This document shows, piece by piece, positions 44,206 to 52,359 of a stretch of 64,000 nucleotides of DNA. Every line of letters starts with the position of its first letter. Within the stretch, counting starts at the first letter, position 1. Where the stretch lies: NCBI RefSeq assembly GCF_011605345.1, contig NZ_JAAOXM010000003.1, positions 124,001 through 188,000 on the forward strand, in the 5' to 3' direction. This stretch comes from Burkholderia sp. D-99. Its GTDB lineage: Bacteria; Pseudomonadota; Gammaproteobacteria; Burkholderiales; Burkholderiaceae. The position numbers and the translations under genes were made by a program. The notes beneath the pieces are model-generated. The model was not told the origin of the DNA and did not search any database. It was given only the letters and a program-made list of their open reading frames with translations.

Positions 44206-45168
44206 TCATGCGCGCGTCAGGTGCGTGTACAGCGCGTGCGCGATCGCGATGTCCTCGAGCCCGAGACCGATCGAGCGGAAGAATGCGTGACGGGTGTACG
44301 ACGGCGCCGGGCAGGTGCCGGCGACGAGCGCGGACAGGTCGCCGGCGATCCGAGCGGCTTCCCAGCCGTGCTCGGCCGTCGCGATCTGCATCTCGCCCGC
44401 GCTCGCGGGCGTCGTATGCCGGTAGTCGCAGTACACGTCCATGTCGGGCAGCCAGGCGGGCGGGATCTCGTGCGCGCGCGCGACGTTCGTGCTGATCGAC
44501 GTGACGAGCGCGGGGCGCGTGAGCATCCCGTCGCCGAGCACGGGCGTGCCCGACGACGTGCACAGCATCACGACGTCCGCGTCGCGCACGCAGGCTTCGA
44601 CGCTCGCAGCGGCGCGTGCACGCGGATCGAGCTGCGCGAGCGCCGCCTGCTGCGCCGCGTCGCCGGCGAGCGCGGGCGAGTACACGCGGATCGTCTGCCA
44701 GTCGCGCAATCCCGCCGTGTGCCGCAGGTGCGCGAGGCCGACCGCGCCCGCGCCGACGATCGCGAGATGGCGCGCGTCGCGCGGCGCGAGGCAGTCGACC
44801 GCGAGCGCGGTCGTGCCGGCCGTGCGCTCGACGGTCAGCAGGCCGGCGTCGCACCACATCAGCGGCTGGCCCGTGCGCATCGACATCAGCGCGGTCCATG
44901 CGGTGACGATGGGCTTGCCGCCCGTCACGACATACGGCGACAGCTTCGCGCCGAACACCTGCGCGTCGGCGAGCGCGCCGAGATACGTGATGAAGTCGCC
45001 GGCCTGCTCGGGAAACAGCGTGAGCGTTTGCGGCGGCTGCACCGCGCGCGCCGCGGCGAGCGACGCGAACATGCTGCGCAGCGTGCCGAGCACGTCGAGC
45101 GACGGCAGGGCCGTGCGCACCGCGGCTTCGTCGACGGTCAGCGGCAGGGTCGGGGCGGTTTGCGTCAT
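44206..45168 (-). CDS. Ornithine cyclodeaminase-family NAD(P)-dependent dehydrogenase (DauB-like)
   Basis: A 320-residue protein of the ornithine cyclodeaminase/mu-crystallin family. The NAD(P) motif is HLAIVGAGAVGLAHLRH near residue 135, with GAKLSPYVVTGGKPIVTAWTALMSMRTGQPL as the family's substrate-side loop. DauB, in the same family, uses NAD(P)H and ammonia to make L-arginine from the 2-ketoacid left by D-arginine oxidation; other members reduce 1-piperideine- or 1-pyrroline-2-carboxylate. The neighbours favour the DauB-like role. A GGAGATG ribosome site precedes the ATG. It lies 132 bases upstream of the regulator on the same strand. Confidence 0.83.
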   Translation of the reverse strand: MTQTAPTLPLTVDEAAVRTALPSLDVLGTLRSMFASLAAARAVQPPQTLTLFPEQAGDFITYLGALADAQVFGAKLSPYVVTGGKPIVTAWTALMSMRTGQPLMWCDAGLLTVERTAGTTALAVDCLAPRDARHLAIVGAGAVGLAHLRHTAGLRDWQTIRVYSPALAGDAAQQAALAQLDPRARAAASVEACVRDADVVMLCTSSGTPVLGDGMLTRPALVTSISTNVARAHEIPPAWLPDMDVYCDYRHTTPASAGEMQIATAEHGWEAARIAGDLSALVAGTCPAPSYTRHAFFRSIGLGLEDIAIAHALYTHLTRA

Positions 45169-45244
45169 GGGGACATCTCCGGTCTGGGCCGGACAGGACG
45201 GTCTCGATCGACGGTGTCCGGCAGTGTTCGTGATGGACGAAAAG

Positions 45245-45257
45245 TCTAATATAGACA
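45245..45257. promoter_or_regulatory. Likely operator 1 (GTCTA-N3-TAGAC)
   Basis: A perfect 13-bp palindrome with a 3-base centre, 77 bases upstream of the dauB-like start. The same 5+3+5 palindrome recurs at 45399. Shared format and placement near each divergent promoter point to the adjacent YheO-type regulator. Confidence 0.65.
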
Positions 45258-45398
45258 AACAAAATCTGGAGAATTTTTCTTTTCGAGACTTTGTGTCGTG
45301 GCTTGGTTCGGAAAAAACATCGGTAAATCAAAGGCATTCCGGATCGTCGACGAATTTTCGATGCCGTGTCTCGAGGCGCGATTCTCGTATCCCCTATA

Positions 45399-45411
45399 GT
45401 CTATAGTAGAC
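45399..45411. promoter_or_regulatory. Likely operator 2 (GTCTA-N3-TAGAC)
   Basis: The second copy of the 13-bp palindrome, 136 bases upstream of the binding-protein start, followed at 45417 by another GTCTA half-site. Inside 45393-45422 the direct repeat of GTCTATA suggests cooperative binding. Confidence 0.65.
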
Positions 45412-45546
45412 TTTGAGTCTATATTTCGCGTGCAGGACACGACGTGTCGCCGCGTGGCGGCCGCCTGCTTCGAGTGCCGATCCGGCGCCTGGCCGAGCCG
45501 TCGTGTACCGATCTTCATCGCCTCAATCCAGAACGGAAGGACCGTC

Positions 45547-46326
45547 ATGAACTGGAAGCTCTCCCTCTGCGCCGCTGCGGCGCTCGCCTGCGCGGCCGTC
45601 ACGGCTCACGCGGAACAGACCACGTTGCGCTTCGGGATCGAAGCCGCCTATCCGCCGTTCGAGAGCAAGACGCCGGCCGGTCAGTTGCAGGGTTTCGACG
45701 TCGACATCGGCAACGCGGTGTGCGCGAAGCTGAACATGAAATGCGTGTGGGTCGAGAATTCGTTCGACGGCCTGATTCCGGCGCTGCAGGCGCGCAAGTT
45801 CGACGCGATCAACTCGGCAATGAACATCACCGCGAAGCGCCGGCAGAGCATCGATTTCACGCCGGCGATCTACGTGGTGCCGATCGTGATGGTCGCGAAG
45901 CACGGCTCGCCGTTGCGGGCTAACGTCGCGAGCCTGCGCGGCAAGCACGTCGGCGTGCTGCAGGGCTCGTCGCAGGAGGATTTCCTGAAGGCGCACTGGG
46001 CCAATGCGGGCGTGGCCGTCGTGTCGTACCAGGATCAGGACCAGATCTACGCCGATCTCGTCGCGGGTCGTCTCGACGCGGCCGTTCAGGAAGCGCAGAC
46101 CGCTCAGGACGGTTTCCTCGACAAGCCGGCCGGCCGCGACTACCAGATCGTCGGCGAGCCGCTGAAGGATCCTGCGACGCTCGGCGAAGGCACGGGCTTC
46201 GGGATGCGCAAGAACGACAAGGCGCTGCAGGCGAAGATCGTCGGCGCGCTCGACGCGCTGAAGAAGGACGGCACGCTCGGCGCGCTGTCGCAGAAGTACT
46301 TCAAGCGCGACATCGTCGCGAAGTAA
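45547..46326 (+). CDS. Periplasmic amino-acid-binding protein of an ABC transporter
   Basis: A 259-residue exported protein of the cationic amino acid/octopine binding family (ArgT/HisJ/OccT). The signal peptide is MNWKLSLCAAAALACAAVTAHA, cut near residue 22. The domain opens with LRFGIEAAYPPFESKTPAGQLQGFDVDIGNAVCAKLNMKCVWVENSFDGLIPALQARKFDAI, the signature of basic-amino-acid binders. It starts a plus-strand pair with the DadA-like gene. A position-equivalent binding protein (PA3865) adjoins dauBAR in Pseudomonas. No permease or ATPase genes are here, so it must use others. GGAAGGA ribosome site. Confidence 0.9.
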   Translation: MNWKLSLCAAAALACAAVTAHAEQTTLRFGIEAAYPPFESKTPAGQLQGFDVDIGNAVCAKLNMKCVWVENSFDGLIPALQARKFDAINSAMNITAKRRQSIDFTPAIYVVPIVMVAKHGSPLRANVASLRGKHVGVLQGSSQEDFLKAHWANAGVAVVSYQDQDQIYADLVAGRLDAAVQEAQTAQDGFLDKPAGRDYQIVGEPLKDPATLGEGTGFGMRKNDKALQAKIVGALDALKKDGTLGALSQKYFKRDIVAK

Positions 46327-46340
46327 AACTATCTCGTCGT

Positions 46341-46362
46341 GCGCCGGCCACCGGGCCGGCGC
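46341..46362 (+). other. Intergenic hairpin between binding protein and dehydrogenase
   Basis: A 9-bp perfect stem (46341-46349 with 46354-46362) and 4-base loop directly after the binding-protein stop, without a T-run. Such hairpins often protect the upstream mRNA, giving more binding protein than the following enzyme. Confidence 0.5.
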
Positions 46363-46397
46363 GTGTCGCATCGAATCTCGACGCAGTACGGGGAACC

Positions 46398-47642
46398 ATG
46401 GATTTCGACGTCATCGTTCTGGGGGCCGGCATCGTCGGCGTGTCGTCGGCGCTGCATCTGCAGGATCGCGGGTTGCGCGTCGCGCTCGTCGACCGGCGCG
46501 CGCCCGGCGAGGAAACGAGCCACGGCAATGCGGGGCTGATCGAACGCTCGTCGGTCGTGCCGTACGCATTTCCGCGCCGGCTCGGCACGCTGCTGCGTTA
46601 TGCGCGCAACCGCTCGGTCGATCTCTACTGGGACTACCGCGCGCTGCCCGCTTACGCGGGCTGGCTCGCGCGCTTCTGGCGCGAATCGTCGCCGCAGCGG
46701 CTCGCGGCCGCCGCGCGCGACCTGCTGCCGCTCGTCGCGGCGAGCGTGGTCGAGCACGACGCGCTGCTCGCGCGTACCGATGCACAGCCGCTCGTGCACG
46801 ACGGCGGATGGATCGAAGCGTTCCGTTCGCCCGCGCTGTTCGACGCGGAAACGCGCGCGCAGCAGCGCGTGGCCGACGCGCACGGGCTGCGGATGACCGT
46901 GCTCGACGCACGGGCGTTGCGCGCGAGGGAGCCGGGCGTCAGCGACGCGTTCTGCGGCGCATTCCACTGGCAGGACCCGAAGACCGTGTCGAGCCCGGGC
47001 GGGCTGACCAAGGCCTACGCACGGTTGTTCGAGCGCGACGGCGGCACGTTCGCGCTTGGCGATGCAAGGACGCTCGTGCAGGTGGGTGACGGCTGGCAGG
47101 TCGACACCGAACACGGGCCGATCTCGGCACGCTCGGTCGTGGTCGCGCTCGGGCCGTGGTCCGATCACGTGTTCGCGCCGCTCGGCTACCGGATTCCGCT
47201 GCGCGCTAAGCGCGGCTACCACATGCACTACCGGCCGACGCGCGCGCCGTTGAACGTGCCCGTGTGCGATACCGAGGAAGGTTTCGTCGTCGCGCCGATG
47301 GAAGGGGGCCGCCTGCGGCTCACGACCGGCGTCGAGATCGCGCTGCGCGGCGCACCGCCGACCGGCGTGCAGCTCGCGCGTGCGGAGCCGCTGGCGCGCG
47401 ACGCGTTCGGCATCGGCGAGCGGCTCGATCCCGAGCCGTGGCTCGGGATGCGGCCGTGCACGCCCGACATGCGCCCGGTGATCGGGCCCGCGCCGCGCCA
47501 TCGCCACCTGTGGTTCGCGTTCGGCCATTGTCACCACGGGCTCACGCTCGGCCCCGCGACCGGGCGCCTGCTCGCCGAAATGATGACGGGCGCGCCGACC
47601 TATATCGATCCCCATCCGTACCGGCCCACGCGCTTCGGCTGA
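46398..47642 (+). CDS. FAD-dependent D-amino-acid dehydrogenase (DadA-like)
   Basis: A 414-residue flavoprotein of the DAO/DadA family. The FAD motif is FDVIVLGAGIVGVSSALHLQDRGLRVALVDRR at 3-34, followed by SHGNAGLIE, the DadA form. Later GLTKAYARLF and WLGMRPCTPDMRPVIGPAPRHRHLWFAFGHCHHGLTLGPATGRLLAEM give the substrate and FAD regions. It should oxidise a D-amino acid to a 2-ketoacid plus ammonia with electrons going to the respiratory chain. It is DadA-like, not closely DauA-like, in its motifs. It follows the binding-protein gene by 71 bases in the same operon. Substrate likely a basic D-amino acid, by context. Confidence 0.87.
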   Translation: MDFDVIVLGAGIVGVSSALHLQDRGLRVALVDRRAPGEETSHGNAGLIERSSVVPYAFPRRLGTLLRYARNRSVDLYWDYRALPAYAGWLARFWRESSPQRLAAAARDLLPLVAASVVEHDALLARTDAQPLVHDGGWIEAFRSPALFDAETRAQQRVADAHGLRMTVLDARALRAREPGVSDAFCGAFHWQDPKTVSSPGGLTKAYARLFERDGGTFALGDARTLVQVGDGWQVDTEHGPISARSVVVALGPWSDHVFAPLGYRIPLRAKRGYHMHYRPTRAPLNVPVCDTEEGFVVAPMEGGRLRLTTGVEIALRGAPPTGVQLARAEPLARDAFGIGERLDPEPWLGMRPCTPDMRPVIGPAPRHRHLWFAFGHCHHGLTLGPATGRLLAEMMTGAPTYIDPHPYRPTRFG

Positions 47643-47858
47643 TCCGGCGGCGCGCGCTGCCTCGCGCGCGCCGGTTGCGACGCGGCCTTCACAATGTTTC
47701 ATTCTGCTATCCGAATTATCGGAGATCGCGCGATCGGAAATGATCTGCGTAATCAGCAAGAAAGATAATCGCGAAATAAAGAAAATAAGCAAATCGGCGA
47801 TTTATCAATACATTTTCATTGTTCTGAAATGCGTAATCGGCAGCCGGTCACGACGGTA

Positions 47859-47890
47859 TGTTCCGGTGTTACGTGGAATGTACCGGAACA
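47859..47890. promoter_or_regulatory. Inverted repeat, possible activator site
   Basis: TGTTCCGGT (47859-47867) and ACCGGAACA (47882-47890) form a perfect 9-bp dyad with a 14-base spacer, about 160 bases upstream of the sigma-54-like promoter. Enhancer-binding proteins that drive sigma-54 bind dyads of this kind 100-200 bases upstream. Confidence 0.5.
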
Positions 47891-48048
47891 CGTTACCACG
47901 GGGCTCGCAAACGTTACGTTACATCCGTGTTCCGTCGACCTTTTTCGTCGGATGATTGCGGCGCCGGGGCCGTGAATTTCGTCGGAAATCGATTAAAAAA
48001 TCGTTATTGCAGGTCAATAGGCAGACGAATCAATACGGTTCTTTGAAT

Positions 48049-48064
48049 TGGCACACTTCGTGCA
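48049..48064 (+). promoter_or_regulatory. Sigma-54-like promoter of the repeat-protein gene
   Basis: TGGCAC-ACTTC-GTGCA matches the -24/-12 consensus (TGGCAC-N5-TTGCA) with the GG and GC pairs 12 bases apart, as required; one position differs. Transcription would start near 48076, leaving a leader of about 43 bases. Confidence 0.55.
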
Positions 48065-48118
48065 ATCCGTCCCCATGCTTTATCAACGTTGTGCCAACCG
48101 AGATGGGGAAAAACAAAG

Positions 48119-51100
48119 ATGGGACACAATCTTAAATTGACGGGTGTGGCGCTGTCGGTCGCGACGGTGTTCGGGGTACTGGCTTCGGGTTCCGCGGTGG
48201 CGGGGGCCCTTGATGTGCTGCCGATCCCGCAAGTGATCGTCAACCCGCCGACGAACAGCGTCTCGGTCGGGCTGGTCGCGACGGGTACGTCGCCGCTGGG
48301 CTCGGTCACCGTGGCGGCGGGCGGGGCGGGCGCGATCCAGACGTCCCTTGGCGATCCCGGTCAGGTGCTGTCGGGCGCCGTGGGGGCGGTGACGGGCGCA
48401 CTCGGTGGTGGCGGCGGCACGGTGCAGCCGCTCGCGCCGGTTCAGGGTGTGGTGAATCAGGTGACGGGCGCGCTGAGCGGCGGCAACCCGGCTGGTGCGC
48501 TGACGGGTGCGCTGAATACGGCGACGGGTGCGTTGAGCAATGCGGTTGGCACGGTAACGGGGGCACTGGGCAATGTCGGCGGTGGGTCGAACCCGCTGGC
48601 GCCGGTGCAGGGTGTGGTGAATCAGGTGACGGGTGCGCTCGGTGGCGGTAACCCGGCTGGCGCGTTGACGGGGGCGCTCGGCACGGTGACCGGTGCGCTG
48701 GGTAATGTCGGCGGCGGGTCGAATCCGCTGGCGCCGGTTCAAGGTGTCGTCAATCAAGTAACGGGCGCGCTCGGTGGCGGCAACCCGGCCGGCGCGTTGA
48801 CCGGTGCACTCGGCACGGTGACCGGTGCGCTGGGTAATGTCGGCGGCGGCGCGAATCCGCTGGCGCCGGTTCAAGGCGTCGTCAATCAAGTGACGGGCGC
48901 GTTGAGCGGCGGCAACCCGGCAGGTGCGTTGACGGGTGCGCTCGGCACGGTGACTGGTGCGCTGGGTAATGTCGGTGGCGGGTCGAATCCGCTGGCGCCG
49001 GTTCAAGGCGTCGTCAATCAAGTGACAGGCGCACTCGGTGGTGGCAACCCGGCTGGCGCTTTGACGGGAGCCCTCGGTACGGTGACCGGTGCGCTGGGTA
49101 ATGTCGGCGGCGGTGCGAATCCGCTGGCGCCGGTTCAAGGTGTCGTCAATCAAGTGACAGGCGCACTCGGTGGTGGCAACCCGGCTGGCGCGTTGACGGG
49201 TGCACTCGGCACGGTGACCGGCGCGCTGGGCAATGTCGGTGGCGGCGCGAATCCGTTGGCGCCGGTTCAAGGTGTCGTCAATCAACTAACGGGCGCGCTC
49301 GGTAGCGGCAACCCGGCAAGTGCGCTGACCGGTGCACTCGGCACGGTCACGGGTGCACTGGGCGGTATCGGCGGCGGTTCGTACCCGTTGGGGGCGGTTC
49401 AAGGTGTCGTCAACCAAGTAACGACGGCGCTCAATAACGGCAATCCGGCTAGTGCATTGACGGGTGCACTCGGTACGGTGGCGGGTGAGCTCGGTGCTGG
49501 CAATCCGGCAGGCACGGTGACTGGTGCGATCGGCAACGTGACGGGGGCACTGGGTGCATTGGGCGCTATCGGCGGCGGCGCGGATCCGCTGGCGCCGGTC
49601 CAGGGCGTCGTGAATCAAGTGACGGGCGCCCTGAGCGGCGGCAATCCGGCAGGTGCACTGACTGGCGCGCTGAACACGGCGACCGGGACGCTGAGCAACG
49701 CACTCGGTACCGCAACGGGCGCGCTGGGCGGTATCGGTGGCGGCTCGAGCCCGCTGGCACCGGTGCAAGGCGTGGTCAATCAGGTTACGGGAGCGCTCGG
49801 CGGCGGCAACCCAGCAGGTGCGCTGACCGGCGCACTCGGCACGGTCACGGGCGCACTGGGCGGTATCGGTGGTGGTTCGAACCCGCTCGCACCGGTGCAA
49901 GGCGTGGTGAACCAGGTCACAGGCGCGCTCGGTGGCGGCAACCCGGCAGGCGCGCTGACCGGCGCACTCGGCACGGTCACGGGCGCACTGGGCGGCATCG
50001 GTGGCGGTTCGAACCCGCTGGCACCGATCCAGAACGTCGTCGACCAGGTCACGGGTACGCTCGGCAGCGGCAACCCGGCCGGCGCGCTGGGCAACGCGGT
50101 CAACACGATCACGGGCACGCTCGGCAACGTCGGCGGCGCGGGGAGCCCGCTGGCGCCGGTGCAAGGCGTCGTCACGCAGCTCGCGGGCACGCTCGGCAAC
50201 GATCCGGCCGCTGGGCTGACGAACGCGCTGAACTCGGTGACGGGTGCGCTCGGCGGCTCGAATCCGCTGGCGCCGGTGCAAGGTGTCGTGAACCAGGTCG
50301 TCGGCACGCTGTCTGGCGCCGGTGGCGGCAGCCCGATCACGCCGATCACGAACCTCGTCAACGGCCTGCAGAACGCGCTGCCGACGGGCGGCAACGCGGC
50401 CGGTGCGCTGACCGGCGCGCTGGGCTCGGTGACGGGCGCACTCGGCAGCCTCGGCAACCTCGGCGGCTCGAACCCGCTGGCACCGGTGCAGGGCGTCGTG
50501 AACCAGGTCGTCGGCACCCTGGGCAACAGCAATGCGGTCGGCACGGCCACGAACGCACTGGGTAACGCGGTCGGCTCCGTCGTGGGCGCACTCGGCAACC
50601 TCGGCGGCACGAGCCCGCTGGCGCCGGTGCAGGGTGTCGTGAACCAGGTGGTCGGCACGCTCGGCAACCTCGGCGGGTCGAACCCGCTGGCACCGGTGCA
50701 AGGCGTCGTGAACCAGGTCGTCGGCACGTTGTCGGGCGCGGCGGGCAACAACCCGATCGCACCGATCACGAACCTCGTGAGCGGCCTGACGGGCGGCAGC
50801 AACCCGGCCGGCGCATTGACCGGCGCGCTCGGTTCGGTGACGGGCGCACTCGCGAACGGTCCGGTGGCGCTCGGGCAGGCGGCCGGCGCGCTGTCGGGCG
50901 CGGCCGGTTCGACGGCAGCGGCGGGCGGCAGCCTGCTTGGCTCGGGCGCGAACGCGGCCGGCGGCACGGCGGGTGCAGTGGGCTCGCTGCTGACGACGGG
51001 CGCCAACGCGACGGCGACGGTCGTCAATGCGGTCGGCACGACGGTGGGCACGGCACTCGGCTCCGCGCCGGGCCTGTCGGTCACGCCGCATTCGGGCAAC

Positions 51101-51172
51101 AGCGCGCCGGGCAACCCGCTCGCACCGGTGACGTCGCTGCTCCAGTCGCTGACGGGCGCACTGCCGAAGTAA
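48119..51172 (+). CDS. Secreted protein of 44-residue Gly/Ala/Val/Asn repeats
   Basis: A 1,017-residue protein. A signal peptide covers about 1-29 (...SGSAVAGALDV). After a short unique region (30-103), the protein consists of repeats whose core is NPLAPVQGVVNQVTGALGGG. The core appears 17 times plus a variant at the very C-terminus, with a basic period of 44 residues (132 bp); some units carry an 11-residue insert or are shortened. The ending is NPLAPVTSLLQSLTGALPK. There are no membrane helices, cysteines in the repeats or enzyme motifs. The composition suggests a fibrous or amyloid-like surface or matrix protein. Burkholderia genomes encode such 'collagen-like' repeat proteins; function is unproven. 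Confidence 0.85.
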   Translation: MGHNLKLTGVALSVATVFGVLASGSAVAGALDVLPIPQVIVNPPTNSVSVGLVATGTSPLGSVTVAAGGAGAIQTSLGDPGQVLSGAVGAVTGALGGGGGTVQPLAPVQGVVNQVTGALSGGNPAGALTGALNTATGALSNAVGTVTGALGNVGGGSNPLAPVQGVVNQVTGALGGGNPAGALTGALGTVTGALGNVGGGSNPLAPVQGVVNQVTGALGGGNPAGALTGALGTVTGALGNVGGGANPLAPVQGVVNQVTGALSGGNPAGALTGALGTVTGALGNVGGGSNPLAPVQGVVNQVTGALGGGNPAGALTGALGTVTGALGNVGGGANPLAPVQGVVNQVTGALGGGNPAGALTGALGTVTGALGNVGGGANPLAPVQGVVNQLTGALGSGNPASALTGALGTVTGALGGIGGGSYPLGAVQGVVNQVTTALNNGNPASALTGALGTVAGELGAGNPAGTVTGAIGNVTGALGALGAIGGGADPLAPVQGVVNQVTGALSGGNPAGALTGALNTATGTLSNALGTATGALGGIGGGSSPLAPVQGVVNQVTGALGGGNPAGALTGALGTVTGALGGIGGGSNPLAPVQGVVNQVTGALGGGNPAGALTGALGTVTGALGGIGGGSNPLAPIQNVVDQVTGTLGSGNPAGALGNAVNTITGTLGNVGGAGSPLAPVQGVVTQLAGTLGNDPAAGLTNALNSVTGALGGSNPLAPVQGVVNQVVGTLSGAGGGSPITPITNLVNGLQNALPTGGNAAGALTGALGSVTGALGSLGNLGGSNPLAPVQGVVNQVVGTLGNSNAVGTATNALGNAVGSVVGALGNLGGTSPLAPVQGVVNQVVGTLGNLGGSNPLAPVQGVVNQVVGTLSGAAGNNPIAPITNLVSGLTGGSNPAGALTGALGSVTGALANGPVALGQAAGALSGAAGSTAAAGGSLLGSGANAAGGTAGAVGSLLTTGANATATVVNAVGTTVGTALGSAPGLSVTPHSGNSAPGNPLAPVTSLLQSLTGALPK
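48428..51169 (+). repeat. 132-bp coding tandem repeats
   Basis: The core codon block starts at 48428, 48593, 48725, 48857 and 48989, that is 165 then 132, 132, 132 bases apart, and continues to the 3' end with more divergence. Copies in 48590-49300 are nearly identical at DNA level, so unequal recombination should change copy number between strains. Confidence 0.9.
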
Positions 51173-51227
51173 CCGGCCGGACACGCACGGCGCCGCCGGA
51201 TCGGCCGCCGTGCGCAACGGGTCGCGC

Positions 51228-51266
51228 AACGCGGCATGACAGGGATGTCATGCCGCGTTGTCTTTT
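51228..51266 (+). terminator. Terminator of the repeat-protein gene
   Basis: A 14-bp perfect stem (51228-51241 with 51246-51259), 4-base loop, then GTCTTTT. Confidence 0.88.
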
Positions 51267-51456
51267 GGGGCCCGCTTGCTTTCGTCGCATGAATGGCTGC
51301 TGCCGGCGCGCGTCGGCCGACATGGAATAACCGGCCGCTTTCGTCCGTTTACATACCGAATCCCGGCAGCGCCGGCCGGCGGGATAATGGTCATGACGAA
51401 GCCGATCGTCCCGGCCGGTTCCGCCGTGTCGCGATGCCGTGCCAAGGAGAAAGGGC

Positions 51457-51816
51457 ATGAAACGGATACTCGTCGCCGCCGCGCTGACGGCGGCAATCGT
51501 GCGGCCGGCCGGCGCGGAACCGCCCCGGGCCGGCGACGGAAAACTGGTCGATGAAGATCGCATGACGCTGTACGTGTTCGATCGCGATGCGCCCGGCAAG
51601 AGCGCGTGCGACAGCGCGTGCGCGGCCAACTGGCCGCCCGCGCTCGCCGACGCGTACGACAAGGCAGCCGGCGCGCTGAGTCTCGTCGCGCGCGACGACG
51701 GCCGCAAGCAATGGGCGTATCGCGGGCGCCCGCTGTATCGCTGGAAGCAGGATCGCAAGCCCGGCGACGCGGGCGGCGACGGGATCGGCGGCATGTGGCA
51801 CGTTGCGCGTCCGTGA
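51457..51816 (+). CDS. COG4315-type secreted heme/lipoprotein-like repeat protein
   Basis: A 119-residue exported protein. A signal peptide covers about 1-20 (MKRILVAAALTAAIVRPAGA). The domain shows the COG4315 pattern: MTLYVFDRDAPGKSACDSACAANWPP (two cysteines) and YRGRPLYRWKQDRKPGD. Such proteins often occur next to ECF sigma factors in proteobacteria; function unknown, with heme or metal binding suggested. Strong AAGGAGA ribosome site. The sigma gene follows 27 bases later on the same strand, so it probably heads the operon. Confidence 0.8.
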   Translation: MKRILVAAALTAAIVRPAGAEPPRAGDGKLVDEDRMTLYVFDRDAPGKSACDSACAANWPPALADAYDKAAGALSLVARDDGRKQWAYRGRPLYRWKQDRKPGDAGGDGIGGMWHVARP

Positions 51817-51843
51817 CCGTACGGCGGTGTACGAGGCATCCTG

Positions 51844-52359
51844 ATGAGCTACGAATCGGATCTGCTGGTGTGGTTGCCGCATCTCACGCGCTATGCGCGT
51901 GCGCTGACGGGCGACCGGGCCTGGGCGGACGATCTCGTGCAGGACACGCTCGAGCGTGCGCTGAACCGCCCGCCGCGCGATGGCGGCAACCTGCGCGCGT
52001 GGCTGCTGACGCTGCTGCGGCACCGCTTCATCGACCAGTTGCGCGCGCGGCACGAGATCGCGGTCGACGACGCGACGGCACCGTGGCAGACGATGGCCGC
52101 GCCGGCCGGCGAAATCGGCGGGCTGGTGCTGCGCGACGTGCAGCGCGCGCTGTACCGGCTGCCGGTCGAACAGCGCGAGGTGCTGCTGCTGGTCGCGCTC
52201 GAGGAATTGAGCTATCGCGATGCCGCACAGGTGCTCGGCGTCCCGGTGGGAACGGTGATGTCGCGGCTCGCACGGGCGCGCGGGCAGATGCGGGCGCTGC
52301 TGTCGGACGAGCCGTCGGCGCACGGCACGGCCGCGTTACGGGTGATCGGGAAGACATGA
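51844..52359 (+). CDS. ECF-type RNA polymerase sigma factor
   Basis: A 171-residue sigma-70-family factor with only regions 2 and 4. Region 2 is LPHLTRYARALTGDRAWADDLVQDTLERALN with ALNRPPRDGGNLRAWLLTLLRHRFIDQLR; region 4 is LYRLPVEQREVLLLVALEELSYRDAAQVLGVPVGTVMSRLARARGQMRALL. It directs RNA polymerase to stress promoters, probably including its own operon. The stop codon overlaps the start of the anti-sigma gene (ATGA at 52356). Confidence 0.94.
   Translation: MSYESDLLVWLPHLTRYARALTGDRAWADDLVQDTLERALNRPPRDGGNLRAWLLTLLRHRFIDQLRARHEIAVDDATAPWQTMAAPAGEIGGLVLRDVQRALYRLPVEQREVLLLVALEELSYRDAAQVLGVPVGTVMSRLARARGQMRALLSDEPSAHGTAALRVIGKT

Larger units (their letters stand above)
45169..45546. other. 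Divergent control region of the D-amino-acid locus
   Basis: 378 bases between the dauB-like gene and the binding-protein gene. A/T-rich core at 45240-45430. Two GTCTA-N3-TAGAC palindromes (45245-45257, 45399-45411) and one further GTCTA half-site (45417-45421). No gene. Confidence 0.6.
47643..48118. other. Low-GC control region upstream of the repeat protein
   Basis: 476 bases without a gene. It starts with an imperfect G/C hairpin (about 47644-47674), then is strongly A/T rich to about 48060. It holds the inverted repeat at 47859-47890, a further TGTTCCG half-site at 47928, and the sigma-54-like promoter at 48049-48064. Confidence 0.55.

Noticed and set aside
46398..47642. Calling the flavoprotein DauA
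   Set aside because: The N-terminal SHGNAGLIE and C-terminal motifs are of the DadA type; only the locus layout resembles dauBAR.
48428..51169. Possible CRISPR or non-coding repeat array
   Set aside because: The period is 132 bp, the frame stays open throughout, and substitutions are mostly at third positions.
49286..51229. A 647-codon minus-strand frame opposite the repeat protein
   Set aside because: It mirrors the repeat structure of the plus-strand gene, which has a signal peptide, start region and terminator.
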